Shown in pieces: positions 48,678-57,935 of a stretch of DNA of 64,000 nucleotides; positions within the stretch are counted from its first letter, which is position 1, and every line of letters begins with the position of its first letter. Location of the stretch: assembly GCF_000234665.1 (NCBI RefSeq), contig NC_018310.1, positions 372,001-436,000 on the forward strand, given 5' to 3'. Origin of the DNA: Leishmania mexicana MHOM/GT/2001/U1103. Its lineage: Eukaryota > Euglenozoa > Kinetoplastea > Trypanosomatida > Trypanosomatidae. The position numbers and the translations under genes were made by a program. The notes beneath the pieces were generated by a model. It made no database searches, was not told the origin of the DNA, and saw only the letters and a program-made list of their open reading frames with translations.

Positions 48678-50468
48678 ATGATGCCGCTGGAGCGTGTCCA
48701 AGCTCGGCGGCCGCCGCGCGGTGTCGAGGCGCCGGGCGACAACCGCGGTCTTCCTGCAGCTGCTGTTCGCGGCGCGACAGCCACAGGAACGGCCACGACG
48801 GAGAGCAGTCGCTCCCACTCGCCAACCGGTACGGCGACGTCGACGGCGTCGTCTTCCTCGGCGCTGCTGCAGCAAGGCGTATTCGCTCAGCAGGCGCGCC
48901 GCTACGAGGATGCGAACATTCGGTCGCTGCTCCATCAGCTGCCCAGCTCACCGAAGCAGCTGATGCGACGCCTGGAGCAGCAGCAACAGGAAATCGATAT
49001 GCTCAAGGAGACGAACATACTCCTCAAGTCGCGTGAGGTCGAGATTTCGTCGCTGACGCTGCGGCTGCAGGAGCGCATCAACGCTACCCAGAGCCAGGTC
49101 GATCACATCAAAACCCAGGTCCACCTGCAGCTGTCGAACCCGATTACAGAGGAAGAGTATCAGCGCATCGAGGCGCTCACAGAGGCACAGCGCGACCTCG
49201 TCGACGTCATGAAGCTTGGCATCTATCGTCAGCTCGGATCCTTGCGCGCGTCGCAGCAGGCGGCAACGAAGCGGGCTGCCGAGCTGAGCACGTCGGTGGC
49301 GCAACTGCAGCAGGAGAACAGCGACATGAAGGTGCGCCTGGCCGAGTGCGAGTCCCAAGGCGGGACGGAGAAGGAGAAGATGGAGAAGATGGCGCGGCAG
49401 ATGGAATGTCAGAAGGCTCGCATTGCTGAGCTGGAGGGCCACATCGCGTCCCTCGAGGCGAAGAACAAGTCCATGTACGTGGATCAGGAGCAGTTCCTCT
49501 CGGCGAAGCTGACGGCACAGATCAAGACGGACGAGGTGGCGCGTCTGTCGGTGCGGCTGGAGGAGTCGGAGATGGACACGCAGCGGTACCGCGCCAATGC
49601 CGAGTGCACGGAGCAGAAGCTGGACATCCTAAAGTCCGAGTACTACGAGTTGAAGTTGCGCAACGGACAGCGTGTTCTCGAGCTCGAGAACGCCTTGAGG
49701 GCGTCGGAGGAGAAGCTCAAGACCCTCGGCGACCTGGAGATGGAGTCGCAGCTGTTCATCTCCAATCTGGCGACATCCTCGCAGGGCGATGTGGCCTTCA
49801 GCACTGACCCCGCAGAGACGACCGCTGGTCGCCGGACGGACGCCTACGAAGGGTGGCTTGCCCTGCCCCGCTCCCGCAAGCTGGCGCACACCCTTGTTGT
49901 CACGAAGCGTTGCCTGCACCTGGAGAACAAGGTTGCGGCCCTGGAGCACGACCTCAACTTCAAGGAAGCGCAGGTGGCCCGCCTGCAGGTCGCCCTCGAC
50001 GGCGCCCGCGACGCGCTGCACAACATCAACAGTCCCTACGTGCTCGTGGAGAAGGCGATGGCGGAGCTTACGGACGAGAGCGAGGCGCTGAAGCAGAAGG
50101 TGAACATCCTGGAGCAGGACAAGAAGGCGCTGCAGCTCAAGGTGCAGCAGTACGGCCGCAGCCTGCGCACCTTGACGCACCATCGCCAAGAGCTACTTCG
50201 CATCAAGAAACTACTTCGTCAGCTCGGGCTTCGCGAAGGGTTTGTGCTCCCCACGGGCGACGAGGAGGCGGAGCAGATGGAGGGTCAGCAGCGTGAAACG
50301 GGGAAACCGCGGCCCACGCGCAGTGGGAGTGCAAGCGGCGGCGGCTTCACCTCCTCCACACAGCCAATGGCATCGATGGGGCCATTAACCAGCGAGGCGC
50401 GCCGCGTTTCTGGGGAGGAGTCGCCCGGCCCGTTTGGCGCTCTTCGGCCCATCGAGATGACTTTCTGA
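48678..50468 (+). CDS. Coiled-coil protein, function unknown
   Basis: A 596-residue protein. Residues 1-75 are disordered (Ala/Thr/Ser/Arg). Nearly all of about 85-530 is predicted coiled coil, with long heptads such as KQLMRRLEQQQQEIDMLKET and KLDILKSEYYELKLRNGQRV. A conserved-looking non-heptad island, EEYQRIEALTEAQRDLVDVM with KLGIYRQLGSL (about 157-190), may be a diagnostic motif, and GWLALPRSRKLAHTLVVTKR (about 393-412) another. The tail (about 530-596) is Gly/Ser-rich and disordered. No motor or enzyme domain is seen. A cytoskeletal, centriole or basal-body role would be typical but is inference. MM starts at the first ATG after the SL site. Confidence 0.85.
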   Translation: MMPLERVQARRPPRGVEAPGDNRGLPAAAVRGATATGTATTESSRSHSPTGTATSTASSSSALLQQGVFAQQARRYEDANIRSLLHQLPSSPKQLMRRLEQQQQEIDMLKETNILLKSREVEISSLTLRLQERINATQSQVDHIKTQVHLQLSNPITEEEYQRIEALTEAQRDLVDVMKLGIYRQLGSLRASQQAATKRAAELSTSVAQLQQENSDMKVRLAECESQGGTEKEKMEKMARQMECQKARIAELEGHIASLEAKNKSMYVDQEQFLSAKLTAQIKTDEVARLSVRLEESEMDTQRYRANAECTEQKLDILKSEYYELKLRNGQRVLELENALRASEEKLKTLGDLEMESQLFISNLATSSQGDVAFSTDPAETTAGRRTDAYEGWLALPRSRKLAHTLVVTKRCLHLENKVAALEHDLNFKEAQVARLQVALDGARDALHNINSPYVLVEKAMAELTDESEALKQKVNILEQDKKALQLKVQQYGRSLRTLTHHRQELLRIKKLLRQLGLREGFVLPTGDEEAEQMEGQQRETGKPRPTRSGSASGGGFTSSTQPMASMGPLTSEARRVSGEESPGPFGALRPIEMTF

Positions 50469-51612
50469 GCGGCAACACGCTGACGCCGCGCGTGCGTCTC
50501 GGTGTTGTCGTTGCCACATAGAAGAGGACGGAGCGGAGGCCAAGGGGGAAGGGGGGGGGGAGCCGAGCCGCTATAGGGGCACGCCCACGCGGAACTCGTA
50601 GCGCGTGCACAGATGCCGTCGCATCCTTCGCGAAGCTTCTATCGTGCTTGCACGTCACGGGAGCTCCGCGTGCCGGCTGAGGCGGGCGAATGGGAAGAAG
50701 GACTGTTCCCCCCCCCCTGCGCCGTCCTCCCTGCCTCCGCACTCCCCAGCCACTATAGACCGTGTGATGTCTGCTTCTTCGCGTAGGTGCATGTCTGTGA
50801 GGGCCGATGTGATGTGTCGCGCGCACCGATCCTCTGTGCACCTGCACGGCGGTTACGAGGAGAAGGAACAGAGTGATACGCGCCCGCACCATCACCAAGT
50901 GCGGGCGCGAGAGGGTGGTGCCTGTGGTGGGGCACGGAGAGAACGACGGGTGCGCGACTGGGGAGGGGAGGGGGGAGGGACAGCTGCGGCACACTCTGCT
51001 GCCGTGGTGCCTCTCCTGTTTCCTTCCCACTCACTCGTGCGCCTCCTGCCGCCGCCTCGACATGGCCCTCTCAGCACGACCGCTCGTTGACGTATCGCCC
51101 GGCGCCTCCTATCACTCGGGTTGACCTCTCTCGCCGTTCGTCCCAGATCGGCCTCCGAGCACGAAGGCATCCGCTCTGCGGCGGAGAAGTCCACATGTGC
51201 TCTGCGTAGCCTCTCTCTCTACCGCTGTCTCGGTGGCAATGTTCCGCGGGACGGGAAGGGGGAGAGGGGGAGGGGTGGGTGACGATGACCACCACCCATG
51301 CGGAGCGTGTGTCTACGTGTCTGCCCGCTCTTGCCCATCCTCCCTCACCTCCACCTACCAAGCTGTTTCTCTCCACTCCTCCCTTAACCTGTGGGCCCGC
51401 ACTCGAAGCTCAACGCAAGAGGTGAGTCTACCCCCACCCTTTCTGCAGCCCTCACATACGTCCGCACGCACCGACACGCGCATCTCCGTCGTTTCATTCC
51501 TAGCTGCTGTGATCGGCGTGCGGTCCACACCGCCACCCGCACTTGCGCATCCGACGTCTCGCTCACTCACTTCTTGGAGAGAGAGATCCTCTCCCGCGCA
51601 GCGCTTCCACCC
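50469..51612. other. Spacer between coiled-coil gene and Gly-rich membrane-protein gene
   Basis: No gene is seen. Pyrimidine tract CCCCCACCCTTTCTGC before AG 51447-51448 is the SL candidate; no ATG occurs before 51613. Confidence 0.6.
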
Positions 51613-52521
51613 ATGCTGCAGACCGCAACGAATTCTGGCGTGTTGCCGCTGAGCGGCGGCCGCAGCGCGCTGCACCACGGCTATTCGATGCACACCCTCG
51701 CCCGTAAGCGCTTCAGGGAGAACACGTCTGCATTAGCGGTGACGGTCGGCTTCGTGCTGCCGGCGTTGAACGGGGTCAACAAACAGTTGGACAAGCACGT
51801 CGACGCCGGCACGGATGTCTCCATGGACGAGCTGCTGCAGATCTTTGCCAAGTCTGGAAAGGATGCAGCAGCACTGTACGCTGATCGCATGGCGCGCATC
51901 GCCTGTCAGACGGGTCTGGCCTGCGCCCTCATCGAGAGCAAGTCTGCCTACTGCAATGCCGCCGTATACCTCTGGGACCTGTACCCCCGCTTGCACCAGC
52001 GGTACGTCGGTGCCGTGCTCAGCTGGCTGCGCATCCCTGTCTTCGTGAGCAGCCTGCTGGGTCCGCACCCAACGACGCAGGACGTAGCTTTCCTGCAAGC
52101 CCGCGTGTCGGGCGTGTGTGCCTTGGAGGACAGCCTCCGCCGTGACACCATCACACTGTTCGGTGACCTCCTCGTTGACACGGCGCGAATCCTGATCCGC
52201 CGCGATGTGGACAACCCGTCCGAGGCCATTGCCCGGCAGGCGGTGCTGCGCGTGACCGTCACCCTTGTCGGCGCCGTTGGTGCTGGCGTGGGCCGCGCTG
52301 CCGCTGGGGAGCGTGGTGAGTACTGGGGCAACATCGCCGGCGTGATGGCGGGCCCTGCCGTCGCGGTGCAGCTGTGGACAGCGATAAGGAAGATGCGCAT
52401 GCTGCGCCCGCGCCGCTCCGTCGACGCCGCCAAGAGCCATCGTCACCGCCACAGCGCGTCTGAAGGTTCGAAGGCTGCTGCTGCCACCACCGGCGGTGTA
52501 CCCGCCACGGCGAAGGCGTAG
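51613..52521 (+). CDS. Conserved-looking protein with C-terminal Gly-rich hydrophobic segments
   Basis: A 302-residue protein I do not recognise. Residues about 30-210 are helical with scattered aromatic residues (YCNAAVYLWDLYPRLHQRYV). Residues about 213-255 hold two hydrophobic Gly/Ala-rich stretches (VTVTLVGAVGAGVG and YWGNIAGVMAGPAVAVQLW) that look like a glycine-zipper hairpin able to insert in a membrane. The last 45 residues are basic and disordered with a HRHRHS run. No signal peptide is seen. A mitochondrial or glycosomal membrane protein is one possibility, without direct support. The frame is open upstream to 51391, but the SL site and codon bias begin here. Its 3' flank carries SIDER-type copy B. 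Confidence 0.8.
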   Translation: MLQTATNSGVLPLSGGRSALHHGYSMHTLARKRFRENTSALAVTVGFVLPALNGVNKQLDKHVDAGTDVSMDELLQIFAKSGKDAAALYADRMARIACQTGLACALIESKSAYCNAAVYLWDLYPRLHQRYVGAVLSWLRIPVFVSSLLGPHPTTQDVAFLQARVSGVCALEDSLRRDTITLFGDLLVDTARILIRRDVDNPSEAIARQAVLRVTVTLVGAVGAGVGRAAAGERGEYWGNIAGVMAGPAVAVQLWTAIRKMRMLRPRRSVDAAKSHRHRHSASEGSKAAAATTGGVPATAKA

Positions 52522-52891
52522 CGTATAAAGACCAGAGAAGAGGGCGACCACAAGGTCGGCGCAAGTTGGCTCGCACGGAGACGGTGTCCTCGGTGCGACA
52601 TGTGTGAAGGTTCCAAGTGCTTACGTGAATGGCTGAGCTTTGGTGTCGCGCTGCATGGCTGCCCACGTTGCTGCCGCCGCATCGATCACATAGGCTTGCG
52701 TCCTCCCACCTGCCCTACTGCCGTCCTTACATTGCGCCCGCATAGACGTGCACACGGCCCTGCACCGCACACACCGCGTTATCCATCTGTGCTGTGGTTG
52801 TGTTCCTTTAGCGGTCCTTGTGGCGGATAGGGACACCTCCGTACGTGGCGGCTCAGGGTCCAGCACCCGTGACCCCAGCGAAGCGGGGGAC

Positions 52892-53250
52892 GATGTGGCG
52901 CTACGCATGTCGGCCGTCGGGTCCGGAATGGCGTTGCGTCGGAGTCGCCCGTGACCGCGGACCCGCTTGTGTCCCCCGTATGACAGCCGACGTGTCCGCG
53001 TGACTCGAGCCCATCCCACCCCCGGCCTTCACAGTGCCCACTGCTGGTGTGGCGGGGGTTGCGGGCAGAGGTTGTGACAGGGGCCGTGCTCCGATGGCTG
53101 CGTCGGCGCACTGCTGTGCCGCGTGTGTCTGCGGCTGGCTGGGGCGCGATGCGACGGAGGTCTGTGACACAGCCGACAGGGGTGGGGGACGTAGAGTGGC
53201 GTGATGTTGAACTCGTGTTGTTAGGTGGCAGAGAGATGGACCACGCGTTG
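52892..53250 (+). mobile_element. SIDER-type short retroposon-like repeat, copy B
   Basis: The first 240 or so bases differ from copy A at about one position by eye. About 54 extra bases follow (about 53136-53190, including a stretch reading GCGCGATGCGACGGAGG) that copies A and C lack. Homology then resumes to about 53250. It lies 370 bases after the stop codon of the Gly-rich membrane-protein gene, in the direction of transcription. Confidence 0.7.
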
Positions 53251-54315
53251 ATGTTGCGCATTTCGCTGTAAAATTTTGTAGTGAGGGAAGGAGAGGCGAC
53301 CGGGGCGCCCCGTCCACCCGCGGCTCTCCCTCTTGTGCTTCAAAGTCTCCGCGGGGTGGTGAAGGGAGAAAGCCGAGGTCGCTCACACACGTAGCTAGGC
53401 TTTTCCAGACGGACACGTGGCCGCCGTCGAGAACACGCGCGTCAGGCCGTCTCCTTGACGTCCAGGGACAGGGCCGTGATGTGTGCGGTCTCATGGTCCA
53501 ACAACCCACACCCCCTCCTTTACCTGCATGACCTCTTGCGACTGTCCTGTCCGCTGCTCGCACAGCATGGCACCTGCACAGCACACGGCCCCCTCGCTCC
53601 GTACAATCTCTCCTCCCCTTTCCTCCCCCTCTCTCTCTGCAGACGACACGCCAGCGTAAACAGAGCGAGGGTTTAGGCGCATCGCTTTACCAATTCACCA
53701 CCTCCCCAGAGACCGCCACTGTCAAGCATGTCGGGTGCACCGAAGTCCGGCAACTGGCGAATGCAAACGTCGTCCTGCACTGCTGGAGAGGTGCAGGGAC
53801 GAACTAGGCAGCAGAGGCACTAAACGGGCCGAAGAGGATCCTGGCAGCCCCTCTCCGCGCCGAGGAGCAGCACCAGCCCCACGAACCCTCAAAGAGCGCG
53901 GAGGGCAGGACTGCCCGCCGGGTGGCCCGGTGATCGGCAGGTGGCACTAGAATAGCGCTGCCTGTGAACCGCGCATCGCGCTGCTTCCGGCCTTCTTCTC
54001 CACACCCGCTCACACTCTAGTTTCTCGCTACCTGTCTCCTCTGTCTCTCTTCCGTCGCCTCTCCACGAGTATGGCGGTCAGGTGTTGAGGGACGGCATGC
54101 CCATCCTTCGAGAGATCGAGGGCCACCAGCGTCTGCGGCGAGGATGGCGCGAACGGGTGGGGGAGAGGGCGGGAGGGACGTCGCCGTTCCGGCGGGAGCC
54201 GCAGCGCTTGGGGTGCGCCGCAGCCACCTGTAAACAACAACAGAAGAACACACCCGTATTCGCAGGAATCCCCTTCGAATTCGTTTCTCCGCCTCGCATT
54301 CTCGTCGTTGCGGTG

Positions 54316-54334
54316 CCCCCCCCCCCCCCCCCCC
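54316..54334. repeat. C19 homopolymer
   Basis: Nineteen consecutive C residues, the longest mononucleotide run I noticed in the window, within the probable 5' trans-splicing region of the next gene. Length may be uncertain in the assembly. Confidence 0.9.
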
Positions 54335-54656
54335 GACATGAAGACCGCTGCTGCCGTCGCTCCGTGTCCACTGGTGGCGCTCCTGTCACGGCACCTCTTC
54401 ACCACAACTCACCCGCTCTCTACTCCCCCCCCCCACACACGCGCACACACATCAGTGCGCACGTGCCGTACAAGTACGCGTGCCTTTCTCCCATTACATC
54501 GTCCCGTTACCATCGCGGCCCGCGTTGGCGTGTGTGTGTCGCGTCCGTGCCACTGCTCTCGCCTACTTCGCTTGTGCGCTGCGTTCTCTCGCGCACTTGC
54601 CCCGTTCAGGCACACTCTTGGACGCCGTTAGGCACGCCGCATCTCGCTCATCCACG

Positions 54657-57600
54657 ATGTCCTCCCACTCGCAGGGGACCACCTCAGTGGGCAGCAGCGT
54701 GGCTGACGAGGCGCACTCCTTGCGTGAGGGCCACGGCGCGGACTGTCGCCGTTGCGTCGTAGAGGATTTCCACGGCCGCCCTGCCTCCCGACCCCTCTCA
54801 CCTTCTGTTTCCCTCTGGCGCCCCCATCCACCGTCGCGCGGCGCCGACTCGTCGAGGAACCTGTCGTTCAACTTTGGCGAAGGCGCGCGCTTCTCCGGAT
54901 CGGAATTCTGCTCTGGCCGCGCCATGGCAGCCGCCGCCGCACCGGGGAAGGGAGGTGGTAGCGCAGATACCGGTGCAGCACTCGCCGGCGGAAGTACGGC
55001 AGGTGCGGAGTGTCCCAGCAGAGGCGGTGGCAACGCTCCCATGGCTAGCCTCGTGAGCGAGCTCCACGTCACGCCCAGCGGCATTCTAATACCACCCATT
55101 CACGGAATACCACGCCCTGGAGGACTGCCGTCCGAGAAACCGGTTGAATACGCGAAGGTGAAGGACTGTCGAGCACCGCAGCGTCTGCGTATGGCGGCCA
55201 AGGGCGCCTTCTCGAACATGACCAGTCTTGCAGTCCTTCAGCGGGTGCAGTCGCTGGTGAACGCACGCCAGGTAGAGCCGGCAGGGTGGACGCCGATCGA
55301 GCCGTCGCCGATGCGTGTCAGCGACGACGATACAGCGGAGGAGGAGTCTGTGGCGCAGATGCACCGGGGCACCGCAGCCCCGGATGGAAAATGGCCAAAA
55401 GCAGGAAGGGCTGCAAGAAGCCCGCGTGGCAGTGTCGCACGTTCCCCCTCTCTGGCCCCACATGGGTTTTCCGAGGCGTTGTTGATGCCATCGGATGCGA
55501 TGATGGCTGCTGAGAAGTTGGAGGGGGATGCAGCAGCGGAGGCGGCGACACAACCCATGCAGCACGCCGAGGACCGGGACGAAGCGGAGGAGAAAGCGGC
55601 GCGCATTCGTAACGCCATGCCGGTGCAGGAACACCATCACGAGGGCACGATAACCCGGGCATACGCGCGGGCGCCGACACGTTCTGCATCGCCCCCTACA
55701 CGCTCCTATAATGAAGGTAACACTCAAGGTGGCAGTGATGACGAACAGTCGCCCCACCGCCCGCACACAGCAGCGCCGATCGCATCAGCCCGCTACGGGA
55801 ACTCGATGGAAGATATCGCCCCGTACGCGATCCGCACCGCCGCCTCGGCACAGCGCTCCTCTGCCTGCAAACTCTCCTCCGGCAGGTCGAAAGGCCCTCC
55901 GTCTGCTTATCGCCCTGATAGAGCCCCCGCACCCACTGCGGCGAAGGCCACGGCTAGCGCGGACCGCATGCCCTCGTCACGAATGCCGCGTGGCTTCGAG
56001 CTTTTCATTGAAAAGGGACAGAAGCGCCGCGCCGAAGTTGAGCGTGCACAACGCGCACGCGCTGCCGAGGCAGCAGGCGAGCCCTTGAGTGCCGCCGCTG
56101 AGCAGCATCACCGCAACGGTGACACTGCGCCTTCGACGAGCGATCGGGCAGCCACGCGGCTGCGCATGATGGCGGTTATGCCGCTGCCACGCGGGTACGA
56201 GATGTACGCACGGCAAGGGCAGTCACGACGTGCCAAAGTGGACCGTAAGGAGGAGGAGCGCCGCACCGACGACATCGTGAACTGCACGCATCATCCACAG
56301 GTGAACCACCAGAGAATCGTGTCTGCCTCCTCCGCAGTCAGCGCCCGCGCCCTACGGCGATCCCCACACCCCCAACCGCGCACATCACCGGCAGTAGCGG
56401 AAGACGGAGCACCAACTGCCGAGCCGCTGCCCCTGTCGGTCTTTGAGCGCCTCACCAGGAAAGCTGAAGGACGCGATCAGCGCTGCGCGCCATCGCACCA
56501 GTCGCATTTTCTCAAGTCCGCGACTGCAGCAGCAGCAGTGGCAACGGCGGCGGCGGAGGACGGACACGGCGGCTCCATGAAAGGAGGCCCTGCCGCTGCC
56601 TACAAGCATAGAGCGGTTCAGGAAACGGGAGAAGCAGACGCGCAGCGCCACAAGGCTCGTGGTGCTGGCCGGAACGTTTTCGAGGACCTCTACGCGCAAG
56701 CACGCAAGGGTGCGCAGGCCGCTACTGCCGCATCCGCGTCCCCCAGGAGCCTCGGCTCAAAGGTGCCTGGGAGGGGTGCAGCATCTGGGCGCACGTCGGC
56801 GATGGCGCCCAACAGTGCGGAGACGGGATCGGCCACAGCTGGCGACGCAGCTGCAGAGGTGACCGCGCACAAGAGGTCGCAAGCGGAGATTGAGCAGCAC
56901 CTGACGCGAATGATGAGCCGCGAGGCGGAGCACCGCGCCAAGTGGGAGGAGCACCGAGTGGCCCAAGCGGCCGAGGAGGAGCAGGCTAGACATGGGCACG
57001 TGGTCCTGAACCCAAAGACGGACGAGTTGGCGGAGCGGGCGCGGACGCGGTACCGCATTCGGGAAGAGCGGGCAAGGCAGCAGCGTGAGCGGGAGGGGGA
57101 GCACAGGGCGGTGGCAGTGGCAAAGAAGGCGCCTCAGCGCAGCGCAAGGCTACGCCGGCCACCTCCGTCTCCGAAGCCTGCCGAGGAAGGCGAGCAGGCA
57201 GCACACAGGGCTGTGTGTGGAGGAGAGCCGACACCAACAGCAGCGACACCGGCCAGCTGTGCCGCTGCGGACGACTTCTACAAACACCAGCTGCAGGCCA
57301 AGGAGCGCAAGCAGCGCCACCTTGAGCAGCTGCGGCTGGAGCGTGCTGAGGAGGAGCTCAGCGAGTGCACGTTTCGCCCACGCATCAACGAGGCGTCGGA
57401 GAAGATGGCGCAGCGCCTTGTTGTGGAGTCCTTCCAGGACGACTACGTGGACAAGGTGCCCGATAGATTCGCGTCCGCCACGACGCCGTGGGAGGAGGTG
57501 GTCGGCTCTGACGGGCGCGCTGGGAGCGTGCCGCAGCTCGCCGAGTACTGCGACGCTCACGGTCATAGCGTGTTCGTCGGCTCGCGCAGCGGCAGCTTCT

Positions 57601-57935
57601 TTCGGGAGCTAAGCCGAGCATCGCCACTGGCGCACTACCACGTGCCGAGCCCCTCGGAGATGTCGCGTCCGCGGCCGACGGAGTGCGGGTTCGACTCTTG
57701 CACCGGGATAGATTTTGACGCTGATCACAGCCGCAGCAACACCGAGAGCTCCACCTACGGTGTGCACGCAATGGAGCCGCAGGCAGGGGAGGCGACGACG
57801 CTGCCATCCTATCCGTCTGGCCCGCTGGCGGAGCAGCTCCGGAGCCTGGAAGAGATGCTGTGCGAGTGGAAGGAGATCGAACGCGAGTGCTCGCCCATCG
57901 TACCGCAGCCCCGCAAGACCGGCGTTGTCGAGTAG
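54657..57935 (+). CDS. Large basic protein with repeated FELF/FERL-type motifs and coiled coil
   Basis: A 1092-residue protein, mostly disordered and rich in Ala, Arg, Ser and Pro. Related short motifs recur: PRGFELFIEKGQKRRAEVER (about 442-461), PRGYEMYARQGQSRRAKVDR (about 508-527), VFERLTRKAEGRDQR (about 595) and NVFEDLYAQARKG (about 674). Residues about 740-830 and 875-900 are charged coiled coil. ECTFRPRINEASEKM (about 904-918) is the end of a VFERLY...ECTFxPxIN module common in protist cytoskeleton-associated proteins. No enzyme domain is visible. A cytoskeletal role is inference. The ATG follows the likely SL acceptor by 48 bases. Confidence 0.85.
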   Translation: MSSHSQGTTSVGSSVADEAHSLREGHGADCRRCVVEDFHGRPASRPLSPSVSLWRPHPPSRGADSSRNLSFNFGEGARFSGSEFCSGRAMAAAAAPGKGGGSADTGAALAGGSTAGAECPSRGGGNAPMASLVSELHVTPSGILIPPIHGIPRPGGLPSEKPVEYAKVKDCRAPQRLRMAAKGAFSNMTSLAVLQRVQSLVNARQVEPAGWTPIEPSPMRVSDDDTAEEESVAQMHRGTAAPDGKWPKAGRAARSPRGSVARSPSLAPHGFSEALLMPSDAMMAAEKLEGDAAAEAATQPMQHAEDRDEAEEKAARIRNAMPVQEHHHEGTITRAYARAPTRSASPPTRSYNEGNTQGGSDDEQSPHRPHTAAPIASARYGNSMEDIAPYAIRTAASAQRSSACKLSSGRSKGPPSAYRPDRAPAPTAAKATASADRMPSSRMPRGFELFIEKGQKRRAEVERAQRARAAEAAGEPLSAAAEQHHRNGDTAPSTSDRAATRLRMMAVMPLPRGYEMYARQGQSRRAKVDRKEEERRTDDIVNCTHHPQVNHQRIVSASSAVSARALRRSPHPQPRTSPAVAEDGAPTAEPLPLSVFERLTRKAEGRDQRCAPSHQSHFLKSATAAAAVATAAAEDGHGGSMKGGPAAAYKHRAVQETGEADAQRHKARGAGRNVFEDLYAQARKGAQAATAASASPRSLGSKVPGRGAASGRTSAMAPNSAETGSATAGDAAAEVTAHKRSQAEIEQHLTRMMSREAEHRAKWEEHRVAQAAEEEQARHGHVVLNPKTDELAERARTRYRIREERARQQREREGEHRAVAVAKKAPQRSARLRRPPPSPKPAEEGEQAAHRAVCGGEPTPTAATPASCAAADDFYKHQLQAKERKQRHLEQLRLERAEEELSECTFRPRINEASEKMAQRLVVESFQDDYVDKVPDRFASATTPWEEVVGSDGRAGSVPQLAEYCDAHGHSVFVGSRSGSFFRELSRASPLAHYHVPSPSEMSRPRPTECGFDSCTGIDFDADHSRSNTESSTYGVHAMEPQAGEATTLPSYPSGPLAEQLRSLEEMLCEWKEIERECSPIVPQPRKTGVVE

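Larger units (their letters stand above)
52522..54656. other. Spacer with SIDER-type repeat before basic coiled-coil gene
   Basis: No gene is seen in this 2.1 kb. It holds SIDER-type copy B (about 52892-53250), a C19 run and several C/T tracts. The stretch before AG 54608-54609 (CTTGCCCCGTTC) is the SL candidate, with no ATG before 54657. Confidence 0.55.
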
